Shown here piece by piece: positions 1-5,966 of a DNA stretch of 9,690 nt. Each line of letters opens with the position of its first letter. Position 1 is the first letter of the stretch. The DNA is taken from assembly GCA_902495025.1 (NCBI GenBank), contig CABUWB010000051.1:1-9690 (forward strand), given 5' to 3'. The notes beneath the pieces were generated by a model that saw only the letters and a program-made list of their open reading frames with translations, was not told the DNA's origin and made no database searches. This DNA comes from an uncultured Eubacteriales bacterium (GTDB lineage Bacteria > Bacillota > Clostridia > Lachnospirales > CAG-274). Both the position numbers and the translations under genes were made by a program.

Positions 1-251
1 ATTCAAAACTGGCACCACAGGTTGTTGACCGTATGAAAGCAGCTATAACAGACCATAACGAGGTTTACAGTGGATGCTACGGTAACATATCAGTTACTAT
101 ATACCCCTTCAACTCTCCGGCACAAAAGGGTGTGGCTGTAGGTCTAGGAAACATTCAGAAAATCAAAGATGGTGAGTCCCTTGGCGGCAGAACCACAGCT
201 GATGAGGATTTTGATGTTGTTACAGCAGAGGATGATGATTTCTTAGCTTAA
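1..251 (+). CDS. DUF2815 family phage ssDNA-binding protein, 3' part only
   Basis: The gene is open from the left edge in the frame beginning at base 3 and ends with TAA at 249-251, so about 82 C-terminal residues are visible. The motifs VYSGCYG, YPFN, KGVAVGLGN, DGESLGGR and the acidic tail (AEDDDFLA) match the C-terminal part of DUF2815, the Enc34-type single-strand DNA-binding family of phages. Such proteins have an OB fold and end in an acidic tail, as T7 gp2.5 does, that recruits replication partners. The in-frame ATG at 33 is internal, because conserved-looking sequence (PQVVDR) precedes it. It lies upstream of the phage DNA polymerase, the usual position in Firmicutes phage replication modules. 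The family call is from remembered motifs; the role follows from the family. Confidence 0.85.
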   Translation, partial: SKLAPQVVDRMKAAITDHNEVYSGCYGNISVTIYPFNSPAQKGVAVGLGNIQKIKDGESLGGRTTADEDFDVVTAEDDDFLA

Positions 252-256
252 ATACT

Positions 257-298
257 TATGAAGGTGCTGAACTCAAATTTGGGTTCAGCACCTTCATA
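257..298 (+). terminator. Long perfect hairpin between the DUF2815 gene and the Lar-like gene
   Basis: Arms 257-272 and 283-298 are perfectly complementary over 16 bp around a 10-nt centre. The hairpin starts 5 bases after the DUF2815 stop. No U-tract follows; the sequence runs straight into the next ribosome-binding site (AAAGGAG at 300-306). It may be an attenuating terminator, an RNase processing site or an mRNA 3'-end stabiliser rather than a classical intrinsic terminator. Confidence 0.6.
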
Positions 299-316
299 TG
301 AAAGGAGATAATTTAA

Positions 317-538
317 ATGATTAAATTAAAATCTTGTCCGTTTTGTGGTGGAGAAGCGGTTATTGAGAAAAACCACCGTGCGTTTATTAATGGTGTGTCA
401 ACAAGAGTTTCATTTGTACATTGCAAAAAATGTAATGCAAGAACAGGCAGATTTAAGTTAGAGGACTATGGCTGTACAAGCCACAGCAACACTGCTGTAA
501 AAAATGCAATAGAGGCTTGGAACAAAAGAAGCTACTGA
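317..538 (+). CDS. Lar-like small zinc-ribbon protein (restriction alleviation family)
   Basis: This 73-aa protein has the Lar-family layout: an N-terminal CPFCGG knuckle (C7, C10), a second pair CKKC (C36, C39), and the C-terminal signature AIEAWN. The four cysteines should bind one zinc. The start ATG at 317 follows AAAGGAG with normal spacing. Lar of Rac/phage origin alleviates type I restriction in E. coli. The many Firmicutes phage relatives are annotated as Lar by motif only, so an anti-restriction role here is inference. It sits between the ssDNA-binding protein and polymerase genes of an early phage operon, where such accessory zinc proteins are common. Just before its stop codon, a different frame opens and continues to about base 620, without a start codon. 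Confidence 0.8.
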   Translation: MIKLKSCPFCGGEAVIEKNHRAFINGVSTRVSFVHCKKCNARTGRFKLEDYGCTSHSNTAVKNAIEAWNKRSY

Positions 539-584
539 GGATTTTAAAACTGTTGAAATAGACGATTTATTATCATCTGATTTG

Positions 585-614
585 TGGGTGGCGGAGCGAT
601 TTCTTTGCCGCCCA
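585..614 (+). other. Stem-loop ahead of the 117-aa gene
   Basis: Arms 585-593 and 606-614 pair over 9 bp (two G-U wobbles) around a 12-nt loop, followed by only TTTT and then the AAAGGAGG ribosome-binding site at 620-627. It could be a weak terminator or could shape access to the ribosome-binding site. The rest of 539-636 holds no start-bearing reading frame that I can support. Confidence 0.4.
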
Positions 615-636
615 TTTTGAAAGGAGGTACATTTGT

Positions 637-990
637 TTGAATGTTTGTAGAAAAATACAATATCTTCTTAGATTAGCTGAATTGTGTGACCCGTCTGAGT
701 CAGAAAGAAAAAGAAAATATATGAATTATATAGATGTTCTTATGAATGAAGATGTGTTATATGAAAATGAAAAGGAACTTATTAGCTTGTTTGATTTTTC
801 TGCACCCAAGGTGCTGTGGCATTGGTTTAAAGTTTCAAACCTAATTGTTGATAACTTGGAGTTGTTTAATAGTTACAATGCTTATACGCTTGGAAGAGAA
901 TTGGCAAAATTGGTTACAGAAAATCTAGGGATTAAAAGAAAACGTACAAAAGCTGGTGTTTATTATTATTTACCACCTTTGAAAGGATGA
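637..990 (+). CDS. Phage protein of unknown function, basic C-terminal region
   Basis: The product is 117 aa and starts at TTG (637), 9 bases after AAAGGAGG. The nearby ATG at 641 is in another frame and gives only an 11-codon peptide, so TTG is the better start. The N-terminal two thirds look helical and charged. The C-terminal stretch, residues about 85-116, has a helix (LGRELAKLV), then a basic loop (KRKRTK) and a strand (GVYYYLPP). This resembles the last part of winged-helix domains in phage primase-type proteins, so nucleic-acid binding is plausible. I do not recognise a named family. It ends 4 bases before the polymerase start, so the two are probably translationally linked. Confidence 0.7.
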   Translation: MNVCRKIQYLLRLAELCDPSESERKRKYMNYIDVLMNEDVLYENEKELISLFDFSAPKVLWHWFKVSNLIVDNLELFNSYNAYTLGRELAKLVTENLGIKRKRTKAGVYYYLPPLKG

Positions 991-994
991 TACT

Positions 995-2977
995 ATGAAA
1001 AATTTAAGTATAGATATTGAAACCTATTCTTCAACAGACCTTTCAAAATGCGGTGTTTACAAATATACAGAAAACACGGACTTTGAAATTTTACTTTTTG
1101 GATATTCCGTTGACGGCGGAGAAGTACAGGTAGTTGATTTAGCACAGGGTGAGAAAATACCAGCAGAAATCATAAATGCACTTACTAATGACAACATTAC
1201 CAAATGGGCTTTTAATGCGAATTTTGAGAGAGTATGTTTATCAGCATATCTTAGAAAATATTATCCGCCAGTATTTGCGAGTTATAGTATTGACGAGGAT
1301 GCCGTAAGAAGCTACCTTGACCCGTCTGCTTGGAAATGCACTATGGTGTGGTCGGCTTATATGGGTTTACCCCTATCACTTAAAGGTGTTGGTGCCGTAC
1401 TTAAACTTGATGAACAGAAACTTGATGAAGGTAAAGCATTAATCAGATATTTCTGTGTTCCTTGCAAACCAACAAAGGCAAACGGAGGAAGAACAAGAAA
1501 CCTGCCCTGCCATAGTCCTGAAAAATGGGAGATGTTTAAGGCTTACAACAAGCGTGATGTTGAGGTTGAACTAAGCATTCAAAGAAAGCTGAAAAACTTT
1601 CCAGTACCGGATTTTGTTTGGGATGAATACCACCTTGACCAAGAAATAAACGACAGAGGCATTGCCCTTGATATGAAGGTTGTGAAAAACGCAATACGCT
1701 TTGATAAGCTCACAAAAGCCGAGCTTACAAAGACAATGCAGGAAATTACACAACTTGAAAACCCAAACTCTGTACTGCAAATGAAAGAGTGGCTTGTACA
1801 AAATGGTCTTGAAACTGACAGCTTGGGTAAAGATGCAGTAAAGGCTTTATTGAAAACAGCTCCACCTAAGCTTGCTAAGGTACTTGAATTAAGACAGCAG
1901 CTTGCAAAGTCCTCTGTAAAAAAGTATCAGGCAATGCAGAATGCTGTGTGTAAGGACAACAGAGCGAGAGGTATGTTTCAATTTTATGGAGCTAACAGGT
2001 CTGGTAGATTTTCAGGAAGACTTGTTCAGTTACAAAACCTGCCTCAGAACCATATACCGGACCTAAAGGAAGCAAGAACTATTGTAAAAAATGGTGACTT
2101 TGAAAGTATGGCAGCGCTTTATGACAATATTCCAAATGTTTTATCTGAGCTTATAAGAACAGCCTTTGTGCCAAAACAAGGTTATAAGTTTATTGTTGCT
2201 GACTTTTCTGCCATAGAAGCTAGAGTTATTGCTTGGCTTGCAGGGGAGCAATGGAGAATTGATGTTTTTGAAAAAGGCGGAGATATTTATTGTGCATCAG
2301 CAAGTCAGATGTTTGGCGTTCTGGTTGAGAAAAATGGAGTAAACGGTCACCTTAGGCAGAAAGGTAAAATTGCTGAACTTGCCCTTGGTTATGGTGGGTC
2401 TGTTGGAGCTTTGAAATCAATGGGCGCTGTTGATATGGGTTTATCAGAGGAAGAATTACAGCCTCTTGTTACAGCTTGGAGAAATTCTAATCCACACATA
2501 ACAAAACTGTGGTGGGATGTTGATGATGCCGTCAAAAAGGTTGTAAAGGAAAAAACATATACCGAAGTAAGATGTATTAAATTCTTTTACAAAAGCGGAA
2601 TGCTTTTTATTACACTTCCATCAGGAAGAAGCCTTACATACATAAAGCCTCGCATCGGTGAAAACAGGTTCGGTGGTGAATCAGTAACCTATGAAGGTGT
2701 TGGAGCAGCTAAGAAATGGGAGCGTATAGAAAGCTACGGTCCAAAATTTGTTGAAAACATTGTGCAGGCAATAGCAAGAGATATTCTTTTGTATGCAATG
2801 AAAACCTTAAGGCATTGTTTTATTGCAGCTCATGTACACGATGAAATAATCATTGAGGCAGGTAAGAATGTATCGCTTAATGCCGTATGTGAACAGATGG
2901 GAAAAACACCGCCATGGGCTAAGGGTCTAAAGTTAAGAGCAGACGGATATGAGTGTGAATTTTACAAGAAGGAATAA
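995..2977 (+). CDS. Phage DNA polymerase, family A, with 3'-5' exonuclease
   Basis: This 660-aa replicative polymerase has an N-terminal DEDD exonuclease: Exo I SIDIETYS (D7, E9), Exo II FNANFE (residues 73-78, with Glu where Pol I has Asp) and Exo III YNKRD (Y184, D188). The polymerase domain follows: NRSGRFSGR (334-342), QNLP (347-350), motif A VADFSAIEAR (catalytic D403), motif B RQKGKIAELALGYGG (R454, K458, Y466) and motif C HVHDE (H615, D616, E617). All catalytic residues of the polymerase domain are present and the length is normal for the Firmicutes phage branch. There is no 5'-3' exonuclease domain, as usual for phage forms. ATG 995 follows GAAAGGATG. It synthesises phage DNA together with the upstream ssDNA-binding protein. 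Confidence 0.97.
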   Translation: MKNLSIDIETYSSTDLSKCGVYKYTENTDFEILLFGYSVDGGEVQVVDLAQGEKIPAEIINALTNDNITKWAFNANFERVCLSAYLRKYYPPVFASYSIDEDAVRSYLDPSAWKCTMVWSAYMGLPLSLKGVGAVLKLDEQKLDEGKALIRYFCVPCKPTKANGGRTRNLPCHSPEKWEMFKAYNKRDVEVELSIQRKLKNFPVPDFVWDEYHLDQEINDRGIALDMKVVKNAIRFDKLTKAELTKTMQEITQLENPNSVLQMKEWLVQNGLETDSLGKDAVKALLKTAPPKLAKVLELRQQLAKSSVKKYQAMQNAVCKDNRARGMFQFYGANRSGRFSGRLVQLQNLPQNHIPDLKEARTIVKNGDFESMAALYDNIPNVLSELIRTAFVPKQGYKFIVADFSAIEARVIAWLAGEQWRIDVFEKGGDIYCASASQMFGVLVEKNGVNGHLRQKGKIAELALGYGGSVGALKSMGAVDMGLSEEELQPLVTAWRNSNPHITKLWWDVDDAVKKVVKEKTYTEVRCIKFFYKSGMLFITLPSGRSLTYIKPRIGENRFGGESVTYEGVGAAKKWERIESYGPKFVENIVQAIARDILLYAMKTLRHCFIAAHVHDEIIIEAGKNVSLNAVCEQMGKTPPWAKGLKLRADGYECEFYKKE

Positions 2978-2983
2978 TTTATT

Positions 2984-3148
2984 ATGACTGATAAAAAATT
3001 ACGGCAATGGATACTCAGACTTTGTGATTGCCACAAATGTGAGTTGCAAAGCTGTTGTCCACATAGATTTAGACGCAATAGGTTACCGAGAGAGCTTTTC
3101 ATAAATGCCCTAAGTCTATGTCCTAAAGTAAAGAATATACGAGTTTAA
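2984..3148 (+). CDS. 54-aa Cys-rich small protein, unknown function
   Basis: ATG 2984 lies 6 bases after the polymerase stop and is served by an AGAAGGA site inside the polymerase tail. The product is 54 aa with a dense cluster C14, C16, C19, C24, C25, H27, and C46 further on. It is rich in Arg and Lys. The cluster suggests a small zinc- or metal-binding knuckle that may touch nucleic acid. The tight spacing with polA argues that it is translated. I recognise no family. Confidence 0.5.
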   Translation: MTDKKLRQWILRLCDCHKCELQSCCPHRFRRNRLPRELFINALSLCPKVKNIRV

Positions 3149-3212
3149 AATGTGCTTAATTGTTCGGCATTAAAACAAAATATGTTTGGTACATTTATGC
3201 CATATAAATAAC

Positions 3213-3241
3213 TTGATGTATATGCTCTTTAGAGCTAATAT
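3213..3241 (+). promoter_or_regulatory. Internal sigma-A-type promoter with palindromic spacer
   Basis: TTGATG (3213-3218) and TAATAT (3236-3241) are 17 bases apart, four matches of six in each box. The spacer's last 12 bases (3224-3235) form an inverted repeat GCTCT-TT-AGAGC, so a repressor or activator could bind over the promoter. It would drive 3293 onward. It sits in the only gap of more than 100 bases between the polymerase and the next gene cluster. Confidence 0.5.
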
Positions 3242-3292
3242 GTACGCAACAAAGGAAAACAAGCCTTTGAATAAATTTTTAGGAGGTTTACT

Positions 3293-3499
3293 ATGAAAAG
3301 ATTATTCGTGGAAGCATTATTATTTGTTGTTGCGGTTCTTCCGGCTAGTACTGTAACACGCTGTATTATACTTGCAAGTTCTGCCGTTGCATGGAGTTTA
3401 TACAAATGTGTTGAGGCTTACAAAGCACACATTATCGCACAGGAACGAGCAAGAAATGCAAGAAGTAACATTATCTGTATCAACAGCAGAGTTAAATAG
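3293..3499 (+). CDS. Small membrane protein, unknown function
   Basis: The product is 68 aa, starting at ATG 3293 after a strong AGGAGG (3282-3287). Residues about 4-20 (LFVEALLFVVAVLP) and about 24-38 (CIILASSAVAWSLY) are hydrophobic, giving one or two membrane passes. The tail, residues 43-68, is polar and basic (QERARNARS). There is no clear signal peptidase site. It is the first gene after the internal promoter and ends 15 bases before the RAMP-like gene. It could be a small inner-membrane effector or exclusion-type protein, but nothing in the sequence shows this. Confidence 0.65.
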   Translation: MKRLFVEALLFVVAVLPASTVTRCIILASSAVAWSLYKCVEAYKAHIIAQERARNARSNIICINSRVK

Positions 3500-3514
3500 A
3501 GAGGAGAATATACA

Positions 3515-4117
3515 GTGAGCAAAAACTTAAAAGTTAGAATTACATTTATTGAAGAATTGTTGGGAACTGCAGCTTCTGACCCCAATATTCACGAAGAGTT
3601 TATAGCGAGTAAGGCTCCAGACGCCCCATCAATAAAAGAGGAAGTAGAGGCACTTGGTGTTGCAGAGGTTGTCGAAAAGTCAAAGACAGTATTTCCTAAG
3701 GATAAAGACGGTACTCCATTTATGTGGGATTATCAGTGGAAAGGATACCTCAAAGATGCAGCAGGAGCATTGAGGAGAGTAAAATCAACTAAATCTTCTA
3801 AAATGACAGCCTACAAAAAGCTGATAGACAAGTTAATTTTTCCACAACCAAGAAAAATATTAATCCACTTGCCTGATGGAGCAACCCTTGGTAATTGTCA
3901 ACGACCTCTTAGAGGGCAGACAGCACAAGGAGAGGTTATTGCCCTAGCAAACTCTGAAACGGTACCAGCAGGCAGTTATGTTGAATTTTCGATTTATCTT
4001 CTTGACGATAGTCACGAGGATTGGATAAAAGAACTCCTCGACTACGGAATATTAGGAGGCACTGGTCAGTGGCGAAACAGTGGCAAAGGTAGGTTTACAG
4101 TTGAATACATAGAGTAA
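3515..4117 (+). CDS. Phage protein with RAMP-like (Cas7/Csm3-like) Gly-rich C terminus
   Basis: The product is 200 aa, starting at GTG 3515 after GAGAGGAG. It opens with a beta strand (LKVRITFIEELLG), has a WKGYLKDAAGALRR segment at residues about 75-88, a long strand-rich middle, and ends LGGTGQWRNSGKGRF (residues 180-194). The pattern of N-terminal strand, 'G-x-L-+-x-A/R' helix and glycine-rich loop with W, R, G, G resembles the ferredoxin-like RAMP fold of CRISPR Cas7/Csm3 proteins, which bind RNA along the glycine loop. I recall near-identical signatures (IASKAPDA, GTPF, CQRPLRGQTAQGE, GQWRNSGKGRF) in other gut Firmicutes phages, unnamed. The RAMP link is inference from motif shape. It is followed directly by the G-rich quasi-repeat tract, a possible RNA or DNA partner. 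Confidence 0.75.
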   Translation: MSKNLKVRITFIEELLGTAASDPNIHEEFIASKAPDAPSIKEEVEALGVAEVVEKSKTVFPKDKDGTPFMWDYQWKGYLKDAAGALRRVKSTKSSKMTAYKKLIDKLIFPQPRKILIHLPDGATLGNCQRPLRGQTAQGEVIALANSETVPAGSYVEFSIYLLDDSHEDWIKELLDYGILGGTGQWRNSGKGRFTVEYIE

Positions 4118-4118
4118 G

Positions 4119-4136
4119 GATGTAAATATAAACATC
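4119..4136 (+). other. Small hairpin just after the RAMP-like gene
   Basis: GATGT (4119-4123) pairs with ACATC (4132-4136) around an 8-nt AT loop, one base after the stop codon. It is short and lacks a U-tract. It may mark the start of the structured non-coding tract. Confidence 0.3.
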
Positions 4137-4139
4137 TGA

Positions 4140-4345
4140 ATGCTGTTAAGGTTTAGTATTGTGAGGTTTGGCATACACGATAGTGAGCATAGCTAAGATT
4201 AGACCAGTAAAGTAAAAGGTACGGTACTGTGGAGTCACGAGCAGTAAAGGTGAAGATATGTGTAGTTGAGTCCTGTAAGGGTATTGCGGAGTCACGCAGA
4301 GCAAGGTGTTGTAATGGCAATGTAGAGTAGCACAGAGTTGGATTA
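4140..4345 (+). repeat. G-rich, C-poor quasi-periodic non-coding tract
   Basis: About 200 bases without a supportable gene. Over 4141-4320 I count about 57 G against about 21 C, a strong strand bias not seen in neighbouring genes. The text breaks into degenerate units of about 9-11 bases beginning with G (GTGAGGTTT, GGCATACAC, GATAGTGAG, GGCAATGTA, GAGTAGCACA). One 12-mer recurs with one change: TGTGGAGTCACG (4228-4239) and TGCGGAGTCACG (4285-4296). CAGTAAAG also recurs (4205-4212 and 4242-4249). Stops occur in all plus frames; the minus strand happens to be open. From memory, similar but longer GGCA/GAGA-type tracts follow the same gene in other gut phages; that needs a search. It could be a DNA recognition array, a structured RNA or a replication element. 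Confidence 0.5.
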
Positions 4346-4415
4346 AGCTTATTTCTGTAGTGGTCTTTTGATGTTACAAAATTCAAGGCACAGTAATTTT
4401 GAAAGGAGAAAAAAT

Positions 4416-4601
4416 ATGAACACTAATTGTAAAAACTGTAAATATGCTATTGTTTCAAAAGAGCCAAGAGTAATTAAAAGAGGGAACATAACAATTTATC
4501 AATCAAGCAAAGATGGTGTTTTCTGTGGTCGTGAAACAGTTACCAATATTACTGTAACGAATGGAAATATTTATTGCGGTGATTTTGAAAGCAGGGGGTG
4601 A
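4416..4601 (+). CDS. 61-aa four-cysteine protein, unknown function
   Basis: I chose ATG 4416, which follows GAAAGGAG (4401-4408); the longer in-frame start at 4368 has no ribosome-binding site and would run into the quasi-repeat tract. The 61-aa product begins with CKNC (C5, C8) and carries FCGRE (C37) and YCGDFE (C54), so four cysteines could hold one zinc in a small beta ribbon. Such CxxC...YCGDF proteins are frequent in Firmicutes phage early regions and remain unnamed. The 13 bases before the start region (4396-4408) are identical to 614-626 ahead of the 117-aa gene. Confidence 0.7.
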   Translation: MNTNCKNCKYAIVSKEPRVIKRGNITIYQSSKDGVFCGRETVTNITVTNGNIYCGDFESRG

Positions 4602-4652
4602 TGATATTGTTATTAACTAAAAATCGAGCACTCGGTGAAGGAGGAATTACCT

Positions 4653-4892
4653 ATGTATATGACAACAAGAGAAATTTATAAAAAAGTCAAAAAGTTTGAC
4701 CACGCTCAGTTTGACCGTTTTTGCACAAATATTTATCAGGAGGGTTACAAGAACGGCAAGGAGTCAGTAAAAGGCATTGAAGCCACAGATGTAATGAGTG
4801 CAGTTAAAGACATAAAGGGTATCGGTGAAAAGCGTCTGTCGCAAATAGAGTCTGCAATTACACAGCTGATGGAAGGAGGTGAAAAGAAATGA
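4653..4892 (+). CDS. Small helix-hairpin-helix protein
   Basis: The best start is ATG 4653, 8 bases after AAGGAGG (4638-4644); an in-frame GTG at 4635 lies upstream of that site. The product is 79 aa. Residues about 46-72 (DVMSAVKDIKGIGEKRLSQI) form a helix-hairpin-helix with the GIG hairpin and a following basic residue, the pattern that contacts the DNA backbone in a sequence-independent manner in repair and replication proteins. Residues 1-40 are basic and helical. A role as a DNA-binding accessory of phage replication or recombination fits. The stop overlaps the next start (ATGA), so the two genes are translationally coupled. Confidence 0.75.
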   Translation: MYMTTREIYKKVKKFDHAQFDRFCTNIYQEGYKNGKESVKGIEATDVMSAVKDIKGIGEKRLSQIESAITQLMEGGEKK

Positions 4893-5206
4893 GAGAAATA
4901 TTGTTTAGAGGCAAGCAAACAAATAATGGCGAGTGGACTATAACTATAAATGAGCTTAAGGACATTACTAACAAAAATATAGACAAGTTATTTAATAAGG
5001 CTTGTAGAAACATAAACAAAAAGTTGAAAAGGGCTGCAAAACAGGGACTGGTAAGTATTCAAGTACATACTAAACGCAATAATTACATTATTTCTTCTGG
5101 CTTAGCATCTATGGTAGTTGAACATTATATTAACTTAGGCTATAACGCAAGATATGATGCTTATATTAATAGAATTTTAATCTGTTGGGAAGATGAAGCT
5201 ATGTGA
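4889..5206 (+). CDS. Chimeric small phage protein with YopX-like N terminus
   Basis: The product is 105 aa and starts within the ATGA overlap; the ribosome-binding site AAGGAGG is at 4872-4878. Residues 1-16 (MREILFRGKQTNNGEW) are the typical beginning of YopX-family phage proteins. The YopX body does not follow. Instead residues 17-101 resemble a different small phage family, with NELKDI, helices with KLKRAAKQG, strands (VSIQV, YIISS), a helix, LGY, and a final strand ILICW. The second part has the look of a complete small alpha/beta domain. This suggests that recombination put a YopX start and ribosome-binding site in front of another gene. Function is unknown for both families. After the TGA the same frame stays open for 18 more codons. 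Confidence 0.7.
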   Translation: MREILFRGKQTNNGEWTITINELKDITNKNIDKLFNKACRNINKKLKRAAKQGLVSIQVHTKRNNYIISSGLASMVVEHYINLGYNARYDAYINRILICWEDEAM

Positions 5207-5266
5207 AGAAAGTCCCTAGAAAAATACACTTCTGTAGACGGATTGCCTAAGGTGGAGGAATAAGTT

Positions 5267-5386
5267 ATGAGTGTTATAGTTGGCAGATACATAAACGGTG
5301 TGAGCCTTAACGGACCTGAATATCTGTTAGACCCTGTTAGAAATGAAATGGTGTTTGAAAGTGAGGTTTTAGAAAATGACAAATGA
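5267..5386 (+). CDS. 39-aa phage protein, possibly truncated
   Basis: ATG 5267 follows GGTGGAGGA (5251-5259). The product is 39 aa with INGVSLNGPEYLLD and MVFES segments. This recalls short Firmicutes phage proteins of the type 'ING..LNG.EYLLD..G..M.F.....A..FL', of which this would be a version lacking the last helix. The stop (5384-5386) overlaps the next gene's start at 5376 by 11 bases, so the pair is translationally coupled. The similarity is from memory and weak; function is unknown. Confidence 0.55.
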   Translation: MSVIVGRYINGVSLNGPEYLLDPVRNEMVFESEVLENDK

Positions 5387-5966
5387 AAAAGAATACCCTT
5401 TGAATTTGATTGAAAATATTTTTGGCAGTGAAATTGATTTTGAACTAGCGGAAGATTTTGACGGAACTTTGGAATATGTGCTGCATAACTTAACGGAAAG
5501 AGAGCGTAAGATTATAAAAATGCGTTTTGAGGAAAATTTAACGTATGAAAAATGCGGAAAAGCATTTGGTGTTACAAGAGAGCGAATACGTCAGGTTGAG
5601 GTAAAGGCTTTGAGAAAATTAAGGCATCCTAGCAGAGCAACGATGATTAAATATGGTATTAGGAAATACATAGATAGACAAGTTAATGGCATAACAGAAT
5701 TTTATGAGGCAAGGTTAAGAGGAAAGGAACCACCACAATTAGAAAATATGTCCATAGAAAATATGGACCTAAGTGTAAGAAGCTATAATTGCTTGAAGCG
5801 AGCTGGTATCGTAACTGTTAAGGATTTAATTAAGCTTGAACCAAATGAACTTGCAAGTATTAGAAATTTGGGCCGCAGAAGTTATGATGAAATTGTAGCT
5901 AAGATTGAAAAATACGGCTTAGAAACACAAAAATTCATTGATTACAAAAAGGGTATCAGGCATTGA
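5376..5966 (+). CDS. Sigma-70 region 4 / RNA polymerase alpha-CTD fusion, putative phage transcription regulator
   Basis: The product is 196 aa. Residues 1-36 are acidic and unrecognised. Residues about 38-88 are sigma-70 region 4, including LTERERKIIKMRF and the recognition helix VTRERIRQVE (R68, E69, R70, R72, Q73) followed by KALRKLRHPSR, almost the housekeeping sigma sequence. Residues about 122-183 match the RNA polymerase alpha C-terminal domain: LSVRSYNCL (R135, N138, C139) and NLGRRSYDE (G166, R168, S169, E172), the residues that bind UP-element DNA in E. coli alpha. Sigma regions 1-3, needed for -10 binding, are absent. It could bind a -35 box with an adjacent UP element and the beta flap at once. 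Its place at the end of the early operon fits a late-gene activator, analogous in position to ArpU/RinA; that role is inference. An upstream 39-aa gene overlaps its start. Confidence 0.93.
   Translation: MTNEKEYPLNLIENIFGSEIDFELAEDFDGTLEYVLHNLTERERKIIKMRFEENLTYEKCGKAFGVTRERIRQVEVKALRKLRHPSRATMIKYGIRKYIDRQVNGITEFYEARLRGKEPPQLENMSIENMDLSVRSYNCLKRAGIVTVKDLIKLEPNELASIRNLGRRSYDEIVAKIEKYGLETQKFIDYKKGIRH

Noticed and set aside
513..620. Frame open past the Lar stop, protein-like for about 35 codons
   Set aside because: It has no start codon and the Lar protein already ends at its usual AIEAWN signature; too short to claim a fusion or frameshift.
1571..1801. 76-codon minus-strand frame inside the polymerase gene
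   Set aside because: It is antisense to conserved polymerase sequence and has no ribosome-binding site.
4228..4296. CRISPR-like array suggested by the repeated 12-mer
   Set aside because: There are only two copies, no spacer of regular length and no cas genes; the repeats are part of a degenerate short-period tract.
4153..4386. 77-codon open frame on the minus strand across the quasi-repeat tract
   Set aside because: It has no ribosome-binding site, and its composition follows from the C-poor, G-rich tract read backwards; all neighbouring genes run plus.
4368..4415. Longer start for the 61-aa Cys protein at ATG 4368
   Set aside because: It has no ribosome-binding site, whereas ATG 4416 sits behind GAAAGGAG and begins with the CxxC motif.
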